This document shows, piece by piece, positions 17,417 through 25,747 of a DNA stretch of 64,000 nucleotides. Origin of the DNA: Bradyrhizobium cosmicum (GTDB lineage: Bacteria > Pseudomonadota > Alphaproteobacteria > Rhizobiales > Xanthobacteraceae); the NCBI RefSeq assembly GCF_007290395.2, contig NZ_CP041656.2, positions 7,163,501 through 7,227,500 on the forward strand, given 5' to 3'. A program made the translations under genes and the position numbers. Numbering within the stretch: the stretch's first letter is position 1; each line of letters starts with the position of its first letter. Under the pieces are notes generated by a model. The model was not told where the DNA came from. It saw only the letters and a list, made by a program, of their open reading frames with translations, and searched no databases.

Positions 17417-17791
17417 ATGAGCCAGAATCGTTCAAGCGTCGAAGCCGTCGTGCAAAGCTATTTCGACGGACTCTACGAGGGCGATGCCGAAAAGCTCGGC
17501 GCCATCTTCCACCCCTCCGCCGATTTGCGCTGGGTCGAGAAGGGCGAGCTTCAGGTGCTGACCGTGCCGGATTGGCTCGACCGCGTGCGCAAGCGCCCCT
17601 CCGGCAAGGCCGAAGGCAAGCCGCGCGAGGATTTCATTGTCACCATCGACCGCTCCGACGACAAGACCGCTTTCATCAAAGTCCGCTGCCAGCTGCCACC
17701 GCGTTTCTTCACCGACTATCTGGTGGCGATGAAGCTCGCGGACGGCTGGCAGATCGTGTCGAAGTCGTATCGGTATGACCTGAAGGAGTGA
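17417..17791 (+). CDS. NTF2-like / putative lumazine-binding family protein
   Basis: This 124-residue protein has the NTF2-like pattern: an N-terminal helix VVQSYFDGLYEGDAEKLGAI, then FHPSADLRWV, and a late strand set ending DYLVAMKLADGWQIVSKSYR. These small cone-shaped proteins often bind ligands or act as dehydratases or isomerases; the substrate is unknown here. The ATG at 17417 follows GGGAGGA with good spacing, which fixes the start. No neighbour clarifies its role. Confidence 0.8.
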   Translation: MSQNRSSVEAVVQSYFDGLYEGDAEKLGAIFHPSADLRWVEKGELQVLTVPDWLDRVRKRPSGKAEGKPREDFIVTIDRSDDKTAFIKVRCQLPPRFFTDYLVAMKLADGWQIVSKSYRYDLKE

Positions 17792-17843
17792 GGGGGCGCC
17801 TCTTCGCTCTGCCCGCAGTTTCGGACGCTCTGTCCATATCCTC

Positions 17844-17923
17844 CGTCATTGCGAGCGCAGCGAAGCAATCCAGAATCTTTCCCCAGAGACAGGCTGGATT
17901 GCTTCGCTGCGCTCGCAATGACG
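17844..17923. repeat. Palindromic repeat, family B (copy 1)
   Basis: A 30-nt arm beginning CGTCATTGCGAGCGCAGCG at 17844-17873 is perfectly inverted at 17894-17923, with a 20-nt loop. The near-identical copy at 62115-62194 shares the loop as well. It ends 17 bases before the beta-lactamase ATG, so a stem-loop in the leader could affect translation. Confidence 0.88.
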
Positions 17924-17940
17924 ATGTCTGAAAGCTCCCC

Positions 17941-18804
17941 ATGCCTCTCGACCGCCGTTCCCTGCTCGCCTCGCTGTGCTGGATGGCCGCTTCTCCCGTG
18001 CTCGCCGCGGACGCGCTACCCGAACTCGAATCCTACGAGCGCGACAGCGGCGGGCGGATTGGACTCTATGCCGAGAACCTTGCGACCGGCGCAAAGCTGA
18101 GCTGGCGGGCCGATGAGCGCTTCGTCATGTGCTCGACCTTCAAGGCCTCGCTTGCGGCTTGCGTGCTGGCGCGAGTCGATCGCGGCGAGGAGCACCTTGC
18201 GGCCATGATCCCTTATGGCAAGGCCGACCTGCTGGACTACGCGCCAGTCGCCAAGCAAAACCTCGCGACCGGCAGGATGTCGGTCGCCGAGATGTGCAAG
18301 GCGATCGTCGAGCTCAGCGACAACACCTGCGCCAATTTGCTGCTGGCGCGGATCGGCGGGCCCGCCGCGCTCACGACGTTCTGGCGATCGCTCGGCGACG
18401 CCACCTCGCGGCTCGACCATAATGAGCCCGAGCTCAACCGCTCGCCGCCCGGCAATCCCCACGACACCACGACGCCGGCGGCGATGGCCGGCAATCTGCG
18501 GCGGCTGGTGACGGGCGAGGCATTGTCACCGGCCTCGCGCGCGCAGCTCACCGAATGGATGGTGGGCTGCAAGACCGGCGCGAACCGGCTGCGCGGCGGC
18601 CTGCCGGCGAACTGGACAATCGGCGACAAGACCGGCAACAACGGCAAGGATGCATCGGGCGACATCGCGGTGGTCTGGCCCAACACCAGTCCGGATACGC
18701 CGATCCTGATCGCGGCCTATACCCAGGGCGGCGCCCCCAACGCCGCGCAGATCGAGGCCGTGTTCGCGCGGATCGGACGCATGGTAGCCGAGCGGCTGGC
18801 GTGA
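17941..18804 (+). CDS. Class A beta-lactamase
   Basis: This 287-residue serine beta-lactamase hydrolyses the beta-lactam ring in the periplasm. The N-terminus DRRSLLASLCWMAASPVLAA looks like a twin-arginine signal peptide. The active-site motifs are all present: STFK (Ser65, Lys68), SDN (126-128), EPELN (Glu162, equivalent to Ambler 166) and KTG (230-232). The length is normal. A cysteine precedes the active serine, but the partner cysteine after KTG that KPC/SME carbapenemases use is absent. No ampR-like regulator is adjacent; instead a long hairpin repeat ends just upstream of the start. It is likely an intrinsic chromosomal enzyme. The substrate spectrum is unknown. Confidence 0.93.
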   Translation: MPLDRRSLLASLCWMAASPVLAADALPELESYERDSGGRIGLYAENLATGAKLSWRADERFVMCSTFKASLAACVLARVDRGEEHLAAMIPYGKADLLDYAPVAKQNLATGRMSVAEMCKAIVELSDNTCANLLLARIGGPAALTTFWRSLGDATSRLDHNEPELNRSPPGNPHDTTTPAAMAGNLRRLVTGEALSPASRAQLTEWMVGCKTGANRLRGGLPANWTIGDKTGNNGKDASGDIAVVWPNTSPDTPILIAAYTQGGAPNAAQIEAVFARIGRMVAERLA

Positions 18805-18852
18805 GCCGGCCGCATTGACCTTGCGGGCGCTTCCGGGTCAAGACAGACCATC

Positions 18853-20460
18853 ATGGAAGTGAAGTTTCAGATCTTTCTCATCCTGCTCGCCGTGCTGGCC
18901 GGCACGGCGCTCGCCGCACGCCGCTTCAACGTCGCGCCCGCCATCCTCCTGATGCTCGTGGGCGTCGGCCTCGCCTTCGTGCCGGGCATGCCGCCGGTTG
19001 AGTTGCCGCCGGCATTGGTGCTGCTATTGGTGCTGCCGCCGCTGATCTACTCGGCAAGCGTCGCCATGAGCTGGCGTGAGTTCAGGAACAACCTTCGCCC
19101 GATCGTGCTGCTCGCGGTCGGCGCGGTGATCTTCACCGCGGCGATGGTGGCGGCCGCCACGCATTATCTGATCGGCCTGCCCTGGACCATCGGCTTCCTG
19201 CTCGGGGCCATCGTCGCGCCGCCCGACGTGGTGGCGCCGCTCGCGATCGCGCGCCGGCTGCACATGCCGCGCCGGATCCTGGTCATCCTCGAGGGCGAAG
19301 GGCTCGCCAACGACGCCACCGCGCTGATCCTCTACCGTTTTGCGCTCGCCGCCATCATGGTCGGGCATTTCTCGCTGCCGCTCGCGGCCGGCGAGTTCGT
19401 GCTGATCGTCGCCGGCGAGATCGCCTTTGGCATCGGCGTCGGCTGGCTCTCCCTGCGCCTCCGCAAATGGGCGAAAGATCAGCAGATCGAGCTGACGTTG
19501 TCGCTGATCACGCCCTACGTCTCCTACTGGCTGCCCGAGCATGTCGGCGGCTCCGGGGTGATCGCAACGGTGGCCTGCGGGCTCTATGTGAGCTGGAACG
19601 GCCCGCTGCTGATCTCGTCGGCGACGCGCCTGCAGGGCATCTTCTTCTGGGACCTCGTGATCTACCTGATCGAAGGCCTGCTGTTCCTGCTCACCGGCTT
19701 CCAGATGCGCGCGCTCTACGAGAAGTCCAAGGCATTTCCGCTCGACGACATCATGATCGCAACCGCCGTGGTCATGGTCGTCATCGTCCTCGCGCGCTTT
19801 GCCTGGCTTTACCCGGCGATCTATCTGCCGCGCATTCTCAGCATGTCGCTGCGCAAGCGCGATCCGTCGCCGCCATGGCAATGGGCATTTACCCTCGCCT
19901 TCACCGGCGTGCGTGGCGCGGTGTCGCTCGCGGCCGCGCTGGCGCTGCCGTTCACGCTGCCGGGCGGCGAAGCCTTCCCGTATCGCGACCTGATCCTGTT
20001 CGTCGCCTTCGGTGTCATCTTCATCACGCTGATCGGCGTCGGCCTGACGCTGCCGCCGGTGGTGCGCTGGCTCGGCATCGCCGAAGCCGGCCGCAACGAA
20101 CATGTCGCCGAGCACGAAGCCGAGATCGCGGCGCGGCGCCGGGCCCTCGACGCCGCGCTGAAGTCGCTCGAAGCGTTCACCGCGAAAAAGGACATCTCCG
20201 ACGAGGTGATGCGACTCCTGCGCGCGCGCCACGAAATTCGCTTCAGCCAGCTTCCCGATTCGCTCGATCCCGCCCACCACGACGTCTCCGCCGCAGGCAC
20301 CGCGCTGACCCGCGAGCTGATCGCCGCCGAACGCAAATTCATCCATGACCTCCTGCGCGACGGCCAGATCACCGACGAAACAAGGCGCCGGATCGAGCGG
20401 GATCTTGATCTGGAGGAGGCGAGCCTCGCGAACCGCGAGTATCAGGGAGCGCCGCTGTAG
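18853..20460 (+). CDS. Na+/H+ antiporter, CPA1 family
   Basis: This 535-residue protein has about 12 membrane helices in its first 410 residues and a charged cytoplasmic tail of about 120 residues. Antiporter signatures include FLLGAIVAPPDVVAPLAIAR and LVILEGEGLANDATALILYR, where acidic residues are used for cation exchange, and GVRGAVSLAAALALP. It should exchange Na+ or K+ for protons for pH and salt tolerance. It starts 49 nt after the beta-lactamase on the same strand, possibly co-transcribed but not obviously functionally linked. Confidence 0.92.
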   Translation: MEVKFQIFLILLAVLAGTALAARRFNVAPAILLMLVGVGLAFVPGMPPVELPPALVLLLVLPPLIYSASVAMSWREFRNNLRPIVLLAVGAVIFTAAMVAAATHYLIGLPWTIGFLLGAIVAPPDVVAPLAIARRLHMPRRILVILEGEGLANDATALILYRFALAAIMVGHFSLPLAAGEFVLIVAGEIAFGIGVGWLSLRLRKWAKDQQIELTLSLITPYVSYWLPEHVGGSGVIATVACGLYVSWNGPLLISSATRLQGIFFWDLVIYLIEGLLFLLTGFQMRALYEKSKAFPLDDIMIATAVVMVVIVLARFAWLYPAIYLPRILSMSLRKRDPSPPWQWAFTLAFTGVRGAVSLAAALALPFTLPGGEAFPYRDLILFVAFGVIFITLIGVGLTLPPVVRWLGIAEAGRNEHVAEHEAEIAARRRALDAALKSLEAFTAKKDISDEVMRLLRARHEIRFSQLPDSLDPAHHDVSAAGTALTRELIAAERKFIHDLLRDGQITDETRRRIERDLDLEEASLANREYQGAPL

Positions 20461-20474
20461 CCTTCCGTTGCGAT

Positions 20475-21290
20475 CTACCGCTTTTCGCAGAACTCTCCGA
20501 CCGCCGCGGCCACCGCTCCTGCGATCAGCTCATGCCGCTCCGATGAGTTCAACGCCATTTCCTCGTCGCGGTTGATGATGGAGCCGGCTTCGAGCAGCAC
20601 AGCGGCGCTGCGCGTTTGCGACAGCACGACGAGGCCGTCATAGCGGTAGACGCCGACATCCTTGTCGAGCAACTGGCGCCGGTAGCGGCCCATCACCGGC
20701 AAGGTGTACTGGCTGGCATAGCGCAGGCCCTGTTCCTTCAACTGCCGTCCGATGATCCGGGCCAGCGTCAGGCTGGTGGTGAAGTGTGGATTGCGCTCGG
20801 ATACGAACAAGGAATGGCCGGAGAAGCGATCGCTGAAATAGCTCTTTGCGCCGTCGAATTCCCAGATATCGAGCAGCTTGTCCGGCACCGAGTCGTGATG
20901 GATCGACAGGAATAGATCGGCCCGGCCGTCATTCGCGGCGCTGACGCGCTTGACGAGGCTCGCCTTGGCCTTGCCGTCCGTGACGAGCAGGCGGGTGGCC
21001 GCAAAGCCCTCGGACTTGAGCTTCGCCGCGACGAGCCTTGCAAGACGGAAGTTGAAGCCGAATTCCGGATCGTTGCGCGCGCTCAACGCGCCGTAGGATT
21101 CCGGGGTGTGCCCGACATCAAGGACGATCCGGAATTTCGGCGGTTCGCACCTGGCCTGTGTTTCCGGCGGCTTCGATCTCGCCTTTGCAGCCTTCCGCAT
21201 CCCGGCCGCCTGGCTATCGTCGACGGAGGAGAGCAGAAGCGGGACCAGCGAGACAGCGACAGCGGCGATGGTGCGCCACGGCTTCCTCAC
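20475..21290 (-). CDS. N-acetylmuramoyl-L-alanine amidase (amidase_3)
   Basis: This 271-residue zinc amidase cleaves the bond between N-acetylmuramic acid and the stem peptide. A hydrophobic signal segment (TIAAVAVSLVPLLLSS) precedes the domain. IVLDVGHTPESYGA holds the first zinc histidine, FNFRLARLVAAKL the conserved Asn and helix, FLSIHHDSVPD the next histidine, and LLEAGSIINRDEE the catalytic Glu. I set the start at GTG 21290 because it overlaps the stop of the upstream dioxygenase gene as GTGA, implying translational coupling, and leaves a proper signal peptide. The functional link to a dioxygenase is unclear. Confidence 0.88.
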   Translation of the reverse strand: MRKPWRTIAAVAVSLVPLLLSSVDDSQAAGMRKAAKARSKPPETQARCEPPKFRIVLDVGHTPESYGALSARNDPEFGFNFRLARLVAAKLKSEGFAATRLLVTDGKAKASLVKRVSAANDGRADLFLSIHHDSVPDKLLDIWEFDGAKSYFSDRFSGHSLFVSERNPHFTTSLTLARIIGRQLKEQGLRYASQYTLPVMGRYRRQLLDKDVGVYRYDGLVVLSQTRSAAVLLEAGSIINRDEEMALNSSERHELIAGAVAAAVGEFCEKR

Positions 21291-22183
21291 ACCGGCCGCT
21301 CCCCCTTCACCGTCACGCGCGTCCCCGAGCGCGTGTGCGGCCAGTAGTCCCACATCGCGCGGTGCTGGGTGCAGCGGTTGTCCCAGAAGGCGATGGCGTT
21401 CTCGGTCCAGCGGAAGCGGCACTGGAACAGCGGGTTCTCGGCGTGCTGGTAGAGGTAGGCGAGCATCGCGTCGCTTTCGTCGCGCGGGATGCCGTTGATG
21501 TGGCGGGTGAAGCCGCGGTTGACGTAGAGCGCCTTCATGCCCGTGACCGGATGCGTGCGCACCACGGGATGCTCGGCATTCGGATAGGAGGGACGGTCGG
21601 CGACGCCGTAATTGGCGTAGAGCCCGCGATAGATCGGCTCGCCGTCATGCAGTGCGGTCAGCCCGTCGAGATAGGCCTTCATGCGATCCGACAGCGCCTC
21701 ATAGGCCGCATACATGTTGGCGAACAGCGTGTCGCCTCCGCGCGGCGGGCACTGCTTGATGTAGAGGATCGAGCCCATCGGTGGCTCGAGATCGCAGGAC
21801 ACATCCGAATGCCAGCCCTCGCCATTGGCACGCGGCGAGTTCTTGTCGGCGTAGATCTTCATCAGCGCGGGGTCTTCGTCCTCATGCGGCGCGGCGGGAT
21901 GAAAATGCAGCTCACCGAACTTGCGGCCGAAGGCGAGATGCTGCTGCGGCGTGATGTGCTGATCGCGGAAGAAGATGACGAGGTTTTCGGCGAGCGCGCG
22001 GTGAATCTCGTCCATCTGCCGGTTCGAGCGCGAATCGTCGGAGACGAGCCTGCCGAGGTCAACGCCGGTGATTTCCGCGCCGATGATGGGGGTGAGCTTC
22101 TCGACCGCGATCGTTTCATAGGGCGCGCCGCCTTCGGCCGTGTGGCGGTAGCGCGGGCCCTGCTTGCCGGCGAGTGAGCTCAT
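21287..22183 (-). CDS. TauD/TfdA-family Fe(II)/2-oxoglutarate dioxygenase
   Basis: This 298-residue protein belongs to the family of taurine and 2,4-D dioxygenases, which hydroxylate a substrate using oxygen and 2-oxoglutarate. Iron ligands are His125 and Asp127 in GWHSDVSC and a distal histidine near residue 274 in NRCTQHRAMWDY; the arginine in SGTRVTV would bind 2-oxoglutarate. ATG 22183 has a GGGAG Shine-Dalgarno 6-8 nt upstream, so the longer frame is rejected. No sulphonate transporter or sulphur regulator is nearby, so taurine should not be assumed as substrate. Confidence 0.9.
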   Translation of the reverse strand: MSSLAGKQGPRYRHTAEGGAPYETIAVEKLTPIIGAEITGVDLGRLVSDDSRSNRQMDEIHRALAENLVIFFRDQHITPQQHLAFGRKFGELHFHPAAPHEDEDPALMKIYADKNSPRANGEGWHSDVSCDLEPPMGSILYIKQCPPRGGDTLFANMYAAYEALSDRMKAYLDGLTALHDGEPIYRGLYANYGVADRPSYPNAEHPVVRTHPVTGMKALYVNRGFTRHINGIPRDESDAMLAYLYQHAENPLFQCRFRWTENAIAFWDNRCTQHRAMWDYWPHTRSGTRVTVKGERPV

Positions 22184-22226
22184 GGCATGTCTCCCGATCG
22201 TTTTGATTGGGAGGCATCGTAGCAAT

Positions 22227-22308
22227 GTAGGGCAGGTTAGCGAAGCGTAACCCGCCACTTCGCACGCGCAAAAAATAAGGCGGGTTACGCTAAGCTAACC
22301 CGCCCTAC
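22227..22308. repeat. Palindromic repeat, family D (copy 1)
   Basis: The arm at 22227-22256, starting GTAGGGCAGGTTAGCGAAGC, is inverted at 22279-22308 with one or two mismatches. A relative lies at 48608-48695. It sits between ispG and the dioxygenase gene and is non-coding. Confidence 0.82.
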
Positions 22309-22329
22309 GATTTCGATATTTGTAGGCGT

Positions 22330-23613
22330 TTACTCCGCCGCGGTCACCGGCACCTTGGCGCCCTGGCCGTAGCGCTGGTCGATGTAGTCGATCACCAGCG
22401 CCTTGAAGTCGGCGGAGATCGTGGGTCCGCGCAGCGTACGGAACTTCTTGCCGTCGACGAAGACGGGCGCGGCCGGGGCTTCGCCGGTGCCGGGCAAGGA
22501 GATGCCGATATTGGCGTGCTTGGATTCGCCGGGGCCGTTGACGATGCAACCCATCACCGCGACGTTGAGCTCTTCCACGCCGGGATATTTCGTCTTCCAG
22601 CCCGGCATCTCGTCACGGATGAATGCCTGGATCGAGCTGGCCAGTTCCTGGAACGTGGTGGACGTGGTGCGGCCGCAGCCGGGGCAGGCCGCAACCAGCG
22701 GCACGAAGGTGCGGAAGCCCATCGTCTGCAGCAGTTCCTGGCCGACCTGCACCTCGCGGGTGCGGTCGCCGCCGGGCTCCGGCGTCAGCGAGATGCGGAT
22801 GGTGTCGCCGATACCCTGCTGCAACAGGATACCGAGCGCGGCCGAGGAGGCCACGATGCCCTTGGTGCCCATGCCGGCTTCGGTGAGGCCGAGATGGATG
22901 GCATAGTCCGACCGCGCCGCGAGATCCTGGTACACCGCAATGAGATCCTGCACCGCCGAGACCTTGGCTGAGAGGATGATGCGATTCTTCGGCATGCCGA
23001 GCTCTTCGGCGCGCGCCGCCGAGAGCAGTGCTGACTGCACCATGGCCTCGCGCGTCACCGCACGGACGTCGCGCGGATTGGCGGATGCGGCGTTCTCGTC
23101 CATCAGCTTGGTCAGCAGCTCCTGGTCGAGGGAGCCCCAATTGGCGCCGATGCGCACCGGCTTGTCGTTCTTGTTCGCGATCTCGATGATGTCGCCGAAC
23201 TGGGTGTCGCGCTTGTCCTTGAAGCCGACATTGCCCGGATTGATGCGGTACTTGGCGAGAGCCTCGGCGCAGGCCGGATAGGCCGCAAGCAGCTTGTGGC
23301 CGATATAGTGGAAGTCGCCGATCAGGGGTGTGGTGATGCCACGCTTGAGCAGGCCGTCTCGGATGTGCGGGACGGCGGCAGCGGCCTCCTCGCGGTCCAC
23401 GGTGATGCGGACCATTTCGGAGCCGGCGCGCGCGAGCGCTGCGACCTGGGCGATGGTGCCGTCGATATCGGCGGTGTCGGTGTTGGTCATCGACTGCACG
23501 ACGATCGGCGCACCGCCGCCGACGGCGACGTCGCCGACCTTGACCTGGGTCGTCTGGTGCCTGGGCGCCGGGCCCGCGATATCGGAATCGATGGGGTTTT
23601 CGAGCTTGTTCAT
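22330..23613 (-). CDS. ispG: 4-hydroxy-3-methylbut-2-enyl diphosphate synthase IspG
   Basis: This 427-residue Fe-S enzyme carries out the penultimate step of the MEP isoprenoid pathway, reductive ring opening of MEcPP to HMBPP. The N-terminal [16 protein letters not shown] belongs to the TIM-barrel domain. Cluster cysteines are seen in CPGCGRT and GCIVNGPGE near the C-terminus. I used ATG 23613; a TTG three codons upstream is also possible. It lies 12 nt downstream of the DMT transporter on the same strand, which may make them co-transcribed, and it complements the polyprenyl synthase gene at 13 kb. Confidence 0.96.
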   Translation of the reverse strand: MNKLENPIDSDIAGPAPRHQTTQVKVGDVAVGGGAPIVVQSMTNTDTADIDGTIAQVAALARAGSEMVRITVDREEAAAAVPHIRDGLLKRGITTPLIGDFHYIGHKLLAAYPACAEALAKYRINPGNVGFKDKRDTQFGDIIEIANKNDKPVRIGANWGSLDQELLTKLMDENAASANPRDVRAVTREAMVQSALLSAARAEELGMPKNRIILSAKVSAVQDLIAVYQDLAARSDYAIHLGLTEAGMGTKGIVASSAALGILLQQGIGDTIRISLTPEPGGDRTREVQVGQELLQTMGFRTFVPLVAACPGCGRTTSTTFQELASSIQAFIRDEMPGWKTKYPGVEELNVAVMGCIVNGPGESKHANIGISLPGTGEAPAAPVFVDGKKFRTLRGPTISADFKALVIDYIDQRYGQGAKVPVTAAE

Positions 23614-23625
23614 GGGGTCCAAATA

Positions 23626-24579
23626 TCAGGTTTTGGTGACGTTCAGCAATGCATCACGAGGCGCCGCAGCCGTTTGGCTCGGACGGTTAACCAGAAAAAG
23701 CCCAGCAATTACAAGGACGGCTGCTGCCCCGAAGGCCAGGCTCAGGTGATCGTGCATGATGAAATAGCTACCCACCACGCCAAACAAAGGGGTGATAAAG
23801 GTAAAAGCCGACAATTTGCTGGCCGAATAGGTCTTCACCAGCGCGAACCAAAGCGTGAACGTGGTTCCAACCACCCAGATCGCCTGGAACGCCATCAGGC
23901 CGATCGACTGGGGCGACGGGGTATGGCTGATGGTCTCGCCGAACAGATACGCCGCCAGTCCCAGGATCGGGATCGAGGTCGCAACCTGGTAGCCCAGCGC
24001 CTTCTCCGGCGCGGCGAAGCGAAGGCTGGTGCCCTTGGCGACCAGCGTCGTCGCCGCCCACAATCCGGCGCCGGCGACGATCATGAGGTCGCCGAGCAGG
24101 ACGTGGGAATCGACATTGGCCTGCGGCACGCCGATCGCCAGCGCGACGCCGGCAAAGCTGATCGCCAGTCCAAGCCATTGCGTGCTGCCAAGGCGCTCGC
24201 CGAGCACCTGGTAGGAGCCGAGCGCGACGAAGAACGGCGCGGTGTAGAGAAACACCACCGCGCGCGAGGCGGAGGTCAGGCGCAACCCCTGAAAGATCAG
24301 CACGAATTCGATGCCGAACATCAGCCCCGCGACCAGGCCCGGCTTCCATGTGCCGTCGCGCTCGAAGAATTTGACGCCGCGCAGGCTGCCGATGATGAAC
24401 AACACAGGCAGCGCGCCCATCGAGCGAAACATCGCCTGGAGCATCGGCGGAATATCCGGAAGCACCAGCTTCACCGCGATCTGGTTGAAGGCCCAGGTCA
24501 GGCACAGCATGAGCATCAGGGCGATGGCGCCAGCACTGAGGGGGCGACCGGCGGACGGCGTGGCTTGAGGTGAGGACAT
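23626..24579 (-). CDS. EamA/DMT-family transporter
   Basis: This 317-residue protein has ten predicted membrane helices in two EamA repeats, beginning GAIALMLMLCLTWAFNQIAV and GDLMIVAGAGLWAATTLVAK. Such proteins export metabolites or amino acids; the substrate is unknown. ATG 24579 is preceded by GGGAAGAG and avoids overlap with zur, so the upstream start is rejected. It sits between zur (36 nt upstream) and ispG on the same strand, so the three may share a transcript. Confidence 0.88.
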   Translation of the reverse strand: MSSPQATPSAGRPLSAGAIALMLMLCLTWAFNQIAVKLVLPDIPPMLQAMFRSMGALPVLFIIGSLRGVKFFERDGTWKPGLVAGLMFGIEFVLIFQGLRLTSASRAVVFLYTAPFFVALGSYQVLGERLGSTQWLGLAISFAGVALAIGVPQANVDSHVLLGDLMIVAGAGLWAATTLVAKGTSLRFAAPEKALGYQVATSIPILGLAAYLFGETISHTPSPQSIGLMAFQAIWVVGTTFTLWFALVKTYSASKLSAFTFITPLFGVVGSYFIMHDHLSLAFGAAAVLVIAGLFLVNRPSQTAAAPRDALLNVTKT

Positions 24580-24614
24580 CTCTTCCCGAAATCCGGCTTC
24601 GCGCCGTTGTTGCT

Positions 24615-25109
24615 TTAAGACGTTTTCTGACAATGGGTGCAGACGCCCGTGATCTCGACCACGGACAATTTTGGCGCAAAGCCCGAGCTGCGCGCGGCGG
24701 CGTTGAGGTCTTTCGCGAACGAGGCTGATGGAATTTCGCCGACCAGGCCGCAGCGCTCGCAGATCAGGAAAGCGACTGCAGAGGTCGAATCATGGTCGTG
24801 GGCGGCGCAAGCGAGATAGGCGTTGCGGCTCTCGATGCGGTGCACGAGGCCGTTGGCGATCAAAAAATCGAGAGCGCGGTAGACCGTGATCGGCGCTGGC
24901 CGCGCCATCGACTTGGCGAGTTCGTCGATCACCTCATAGGCGCCGAGCGGACGATGGCTCGACAACAGAGCCCCCAGCACTTGGCGGCGGATCGGCGTGA
25001 ATTTCTGCGCACGCTGCTCACAAACCGCCTCGGCATGCGACAGCGCGTCCGCAGTGCAGCGGCCGTGATCGTGGTCGGGCGCGGGAAAGGCCGGCTTGGC
25101 GAGGGTCAT
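24615..25109 (-). CDS. zur: Fur-family zinc uptake regulator Zur
   Basis: This 164-residue regulator has an N-terminal winged helix with FTPIRRQVLGALLSSHRPLG and YEVIDELAKSM...ITVYRALDFLI, then a dimerisation domain with metal sites. CERCG and CTHCQ provide the CxxC pair for structural zinc, and His/Cys-rich stretches (ACAAHDHDS and an N-terminal HDHGRC) fit a zinc sensor more than an iron sensor. Zur represses zinc importers when zinc is plentiful. No znuABC genes are adjacent in this window. Assignment to Zur rather than another Fur paralogue rests on these cysteine-histidine patterns. Confidence 0.82.
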   Translation of the reverse strand: MTLAKPAFPAPDHDHGRCTADALSHAEAVCEQRAQKFTPIRRQVLGALLSSHRPLGAYEVIDELAKSMARPAPITVYRALDFLIANGLVHRIESRNAYLACAAHDHDSTSAVAFLICERCGLVGEIPSASFAKDLNAAARSSGFAPKLSVVEITGVCTHCQKTS

Positions 25110-25221
25110 GGGATCGACGTTCTAGCATTTCAGCCGGGGAACCCAAAGCGCGACCGGCGAGCGGCTGCCAGCCATGCTTTTGCTGCGGGACAGCATCGCG
25201 TTAACCCGCCGTGAAATAATC

Positions 25222-25250
25222 ATAAGCTTGCTTATCATATGCGAGCTTAT
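25222..25250. promoter_or_regulatory. Probable MarR operator upstream of marR-emrAB
   Basis: ATAAGCT at 25222-25228 is inverted as AGCTTAT at 25244-25250, with a nested ATAAGC-TT-GCTTAT palindrome at 25222-25235 and a central CATATG. The element abuts the GGAG ribosome-binding site of marR, where a bound dimer would block transcription. AT-rich symmetric half-sites are typical of MarR-family operators. Autoregulation is inferred. Confidence 0.65.
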
Positions 25251-25264
25251 TGGAGACAAGGCTT

Positions 25265-25747
25265 ATGACCCGCGGGTCCGTCGACCAGAACTTCCTGTTC
25301 ACGCTCGGTGAGCTCTACCGGTTGCTCCGCGTCTACGCCGACAAGGAGGCCTCGCGCTTCGGCATTACCCGCGCCCAGTGGGCGGTGCTGGCCAAGGTCG
25401 AGCGCAGCGAGGGCATGAAGCAGTCGGAACTGGCCGAACTGCTCGAGATGCAGCCGATCACGCTGACGCGGCTGATCGACAAGCTCTGCGACAGCGACTG
25501 GATCGAGCGCCGCAACGACGCTTCGGACCGCCGCGTCAAGCGGCTCTATCTGAAGAAGGCCGGCCGCACCTTGCTCGGCAGGATGAGCGGCCTGAAGTCG
25601 GAGCTGACGGCAAACGCGCTCGAGGGCATCAGCCCGGCGGACGCCCACCGCCTCCTCACCCAACTCGAAACCATCAAGGAAAACGTGCGTCACGCGATCC
25701 AGGCATCCGGAGCGGAACAGGCACGGAAGGAGCAGCGCTATGGCTGA
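25265..25747 (+). CDS. MarR-family transcriptional regulator
   Basis: This 160-residue winged-helix regulator has recognition region QSELAELLEMQPITLTRLID followed by the wing IERRNDASDRRVKRLYLKKA, the classical MarR DxRxKR wing. ATG 25265, ten bases after GGAG, is preferred to the TTG five codons upstream. Its last codons overlap the emrA start by 8 nt (ATG at 25740 inside the end of the frame), so the three genes form one operon. It probably represses emrAB through the palindrome upstream and is released by a lipophilic or phenolic compound; the inducer is unknown. Confidence 0.93.
   Translation: MTRGSVDQNFLFTLGELYRLLRVYADKEASRFGITRAQWAVLAKVERSEGMKQSELAELLEMQPITLTRLIDKLCDSDWIERRNDASDRRVKRLYLKKAGRTLLGRMSGLKSELTANALEGISPADAHRLLTQLETIKENVRHAIQASGAEQARKEQRYG

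Noticed and set aside
17941..18804. KPC/SME-type carbapenemase
   Set aside because: Cys precedes the active serine, but the partner Cys after KTG is missing, so the defining disulphide is absent.
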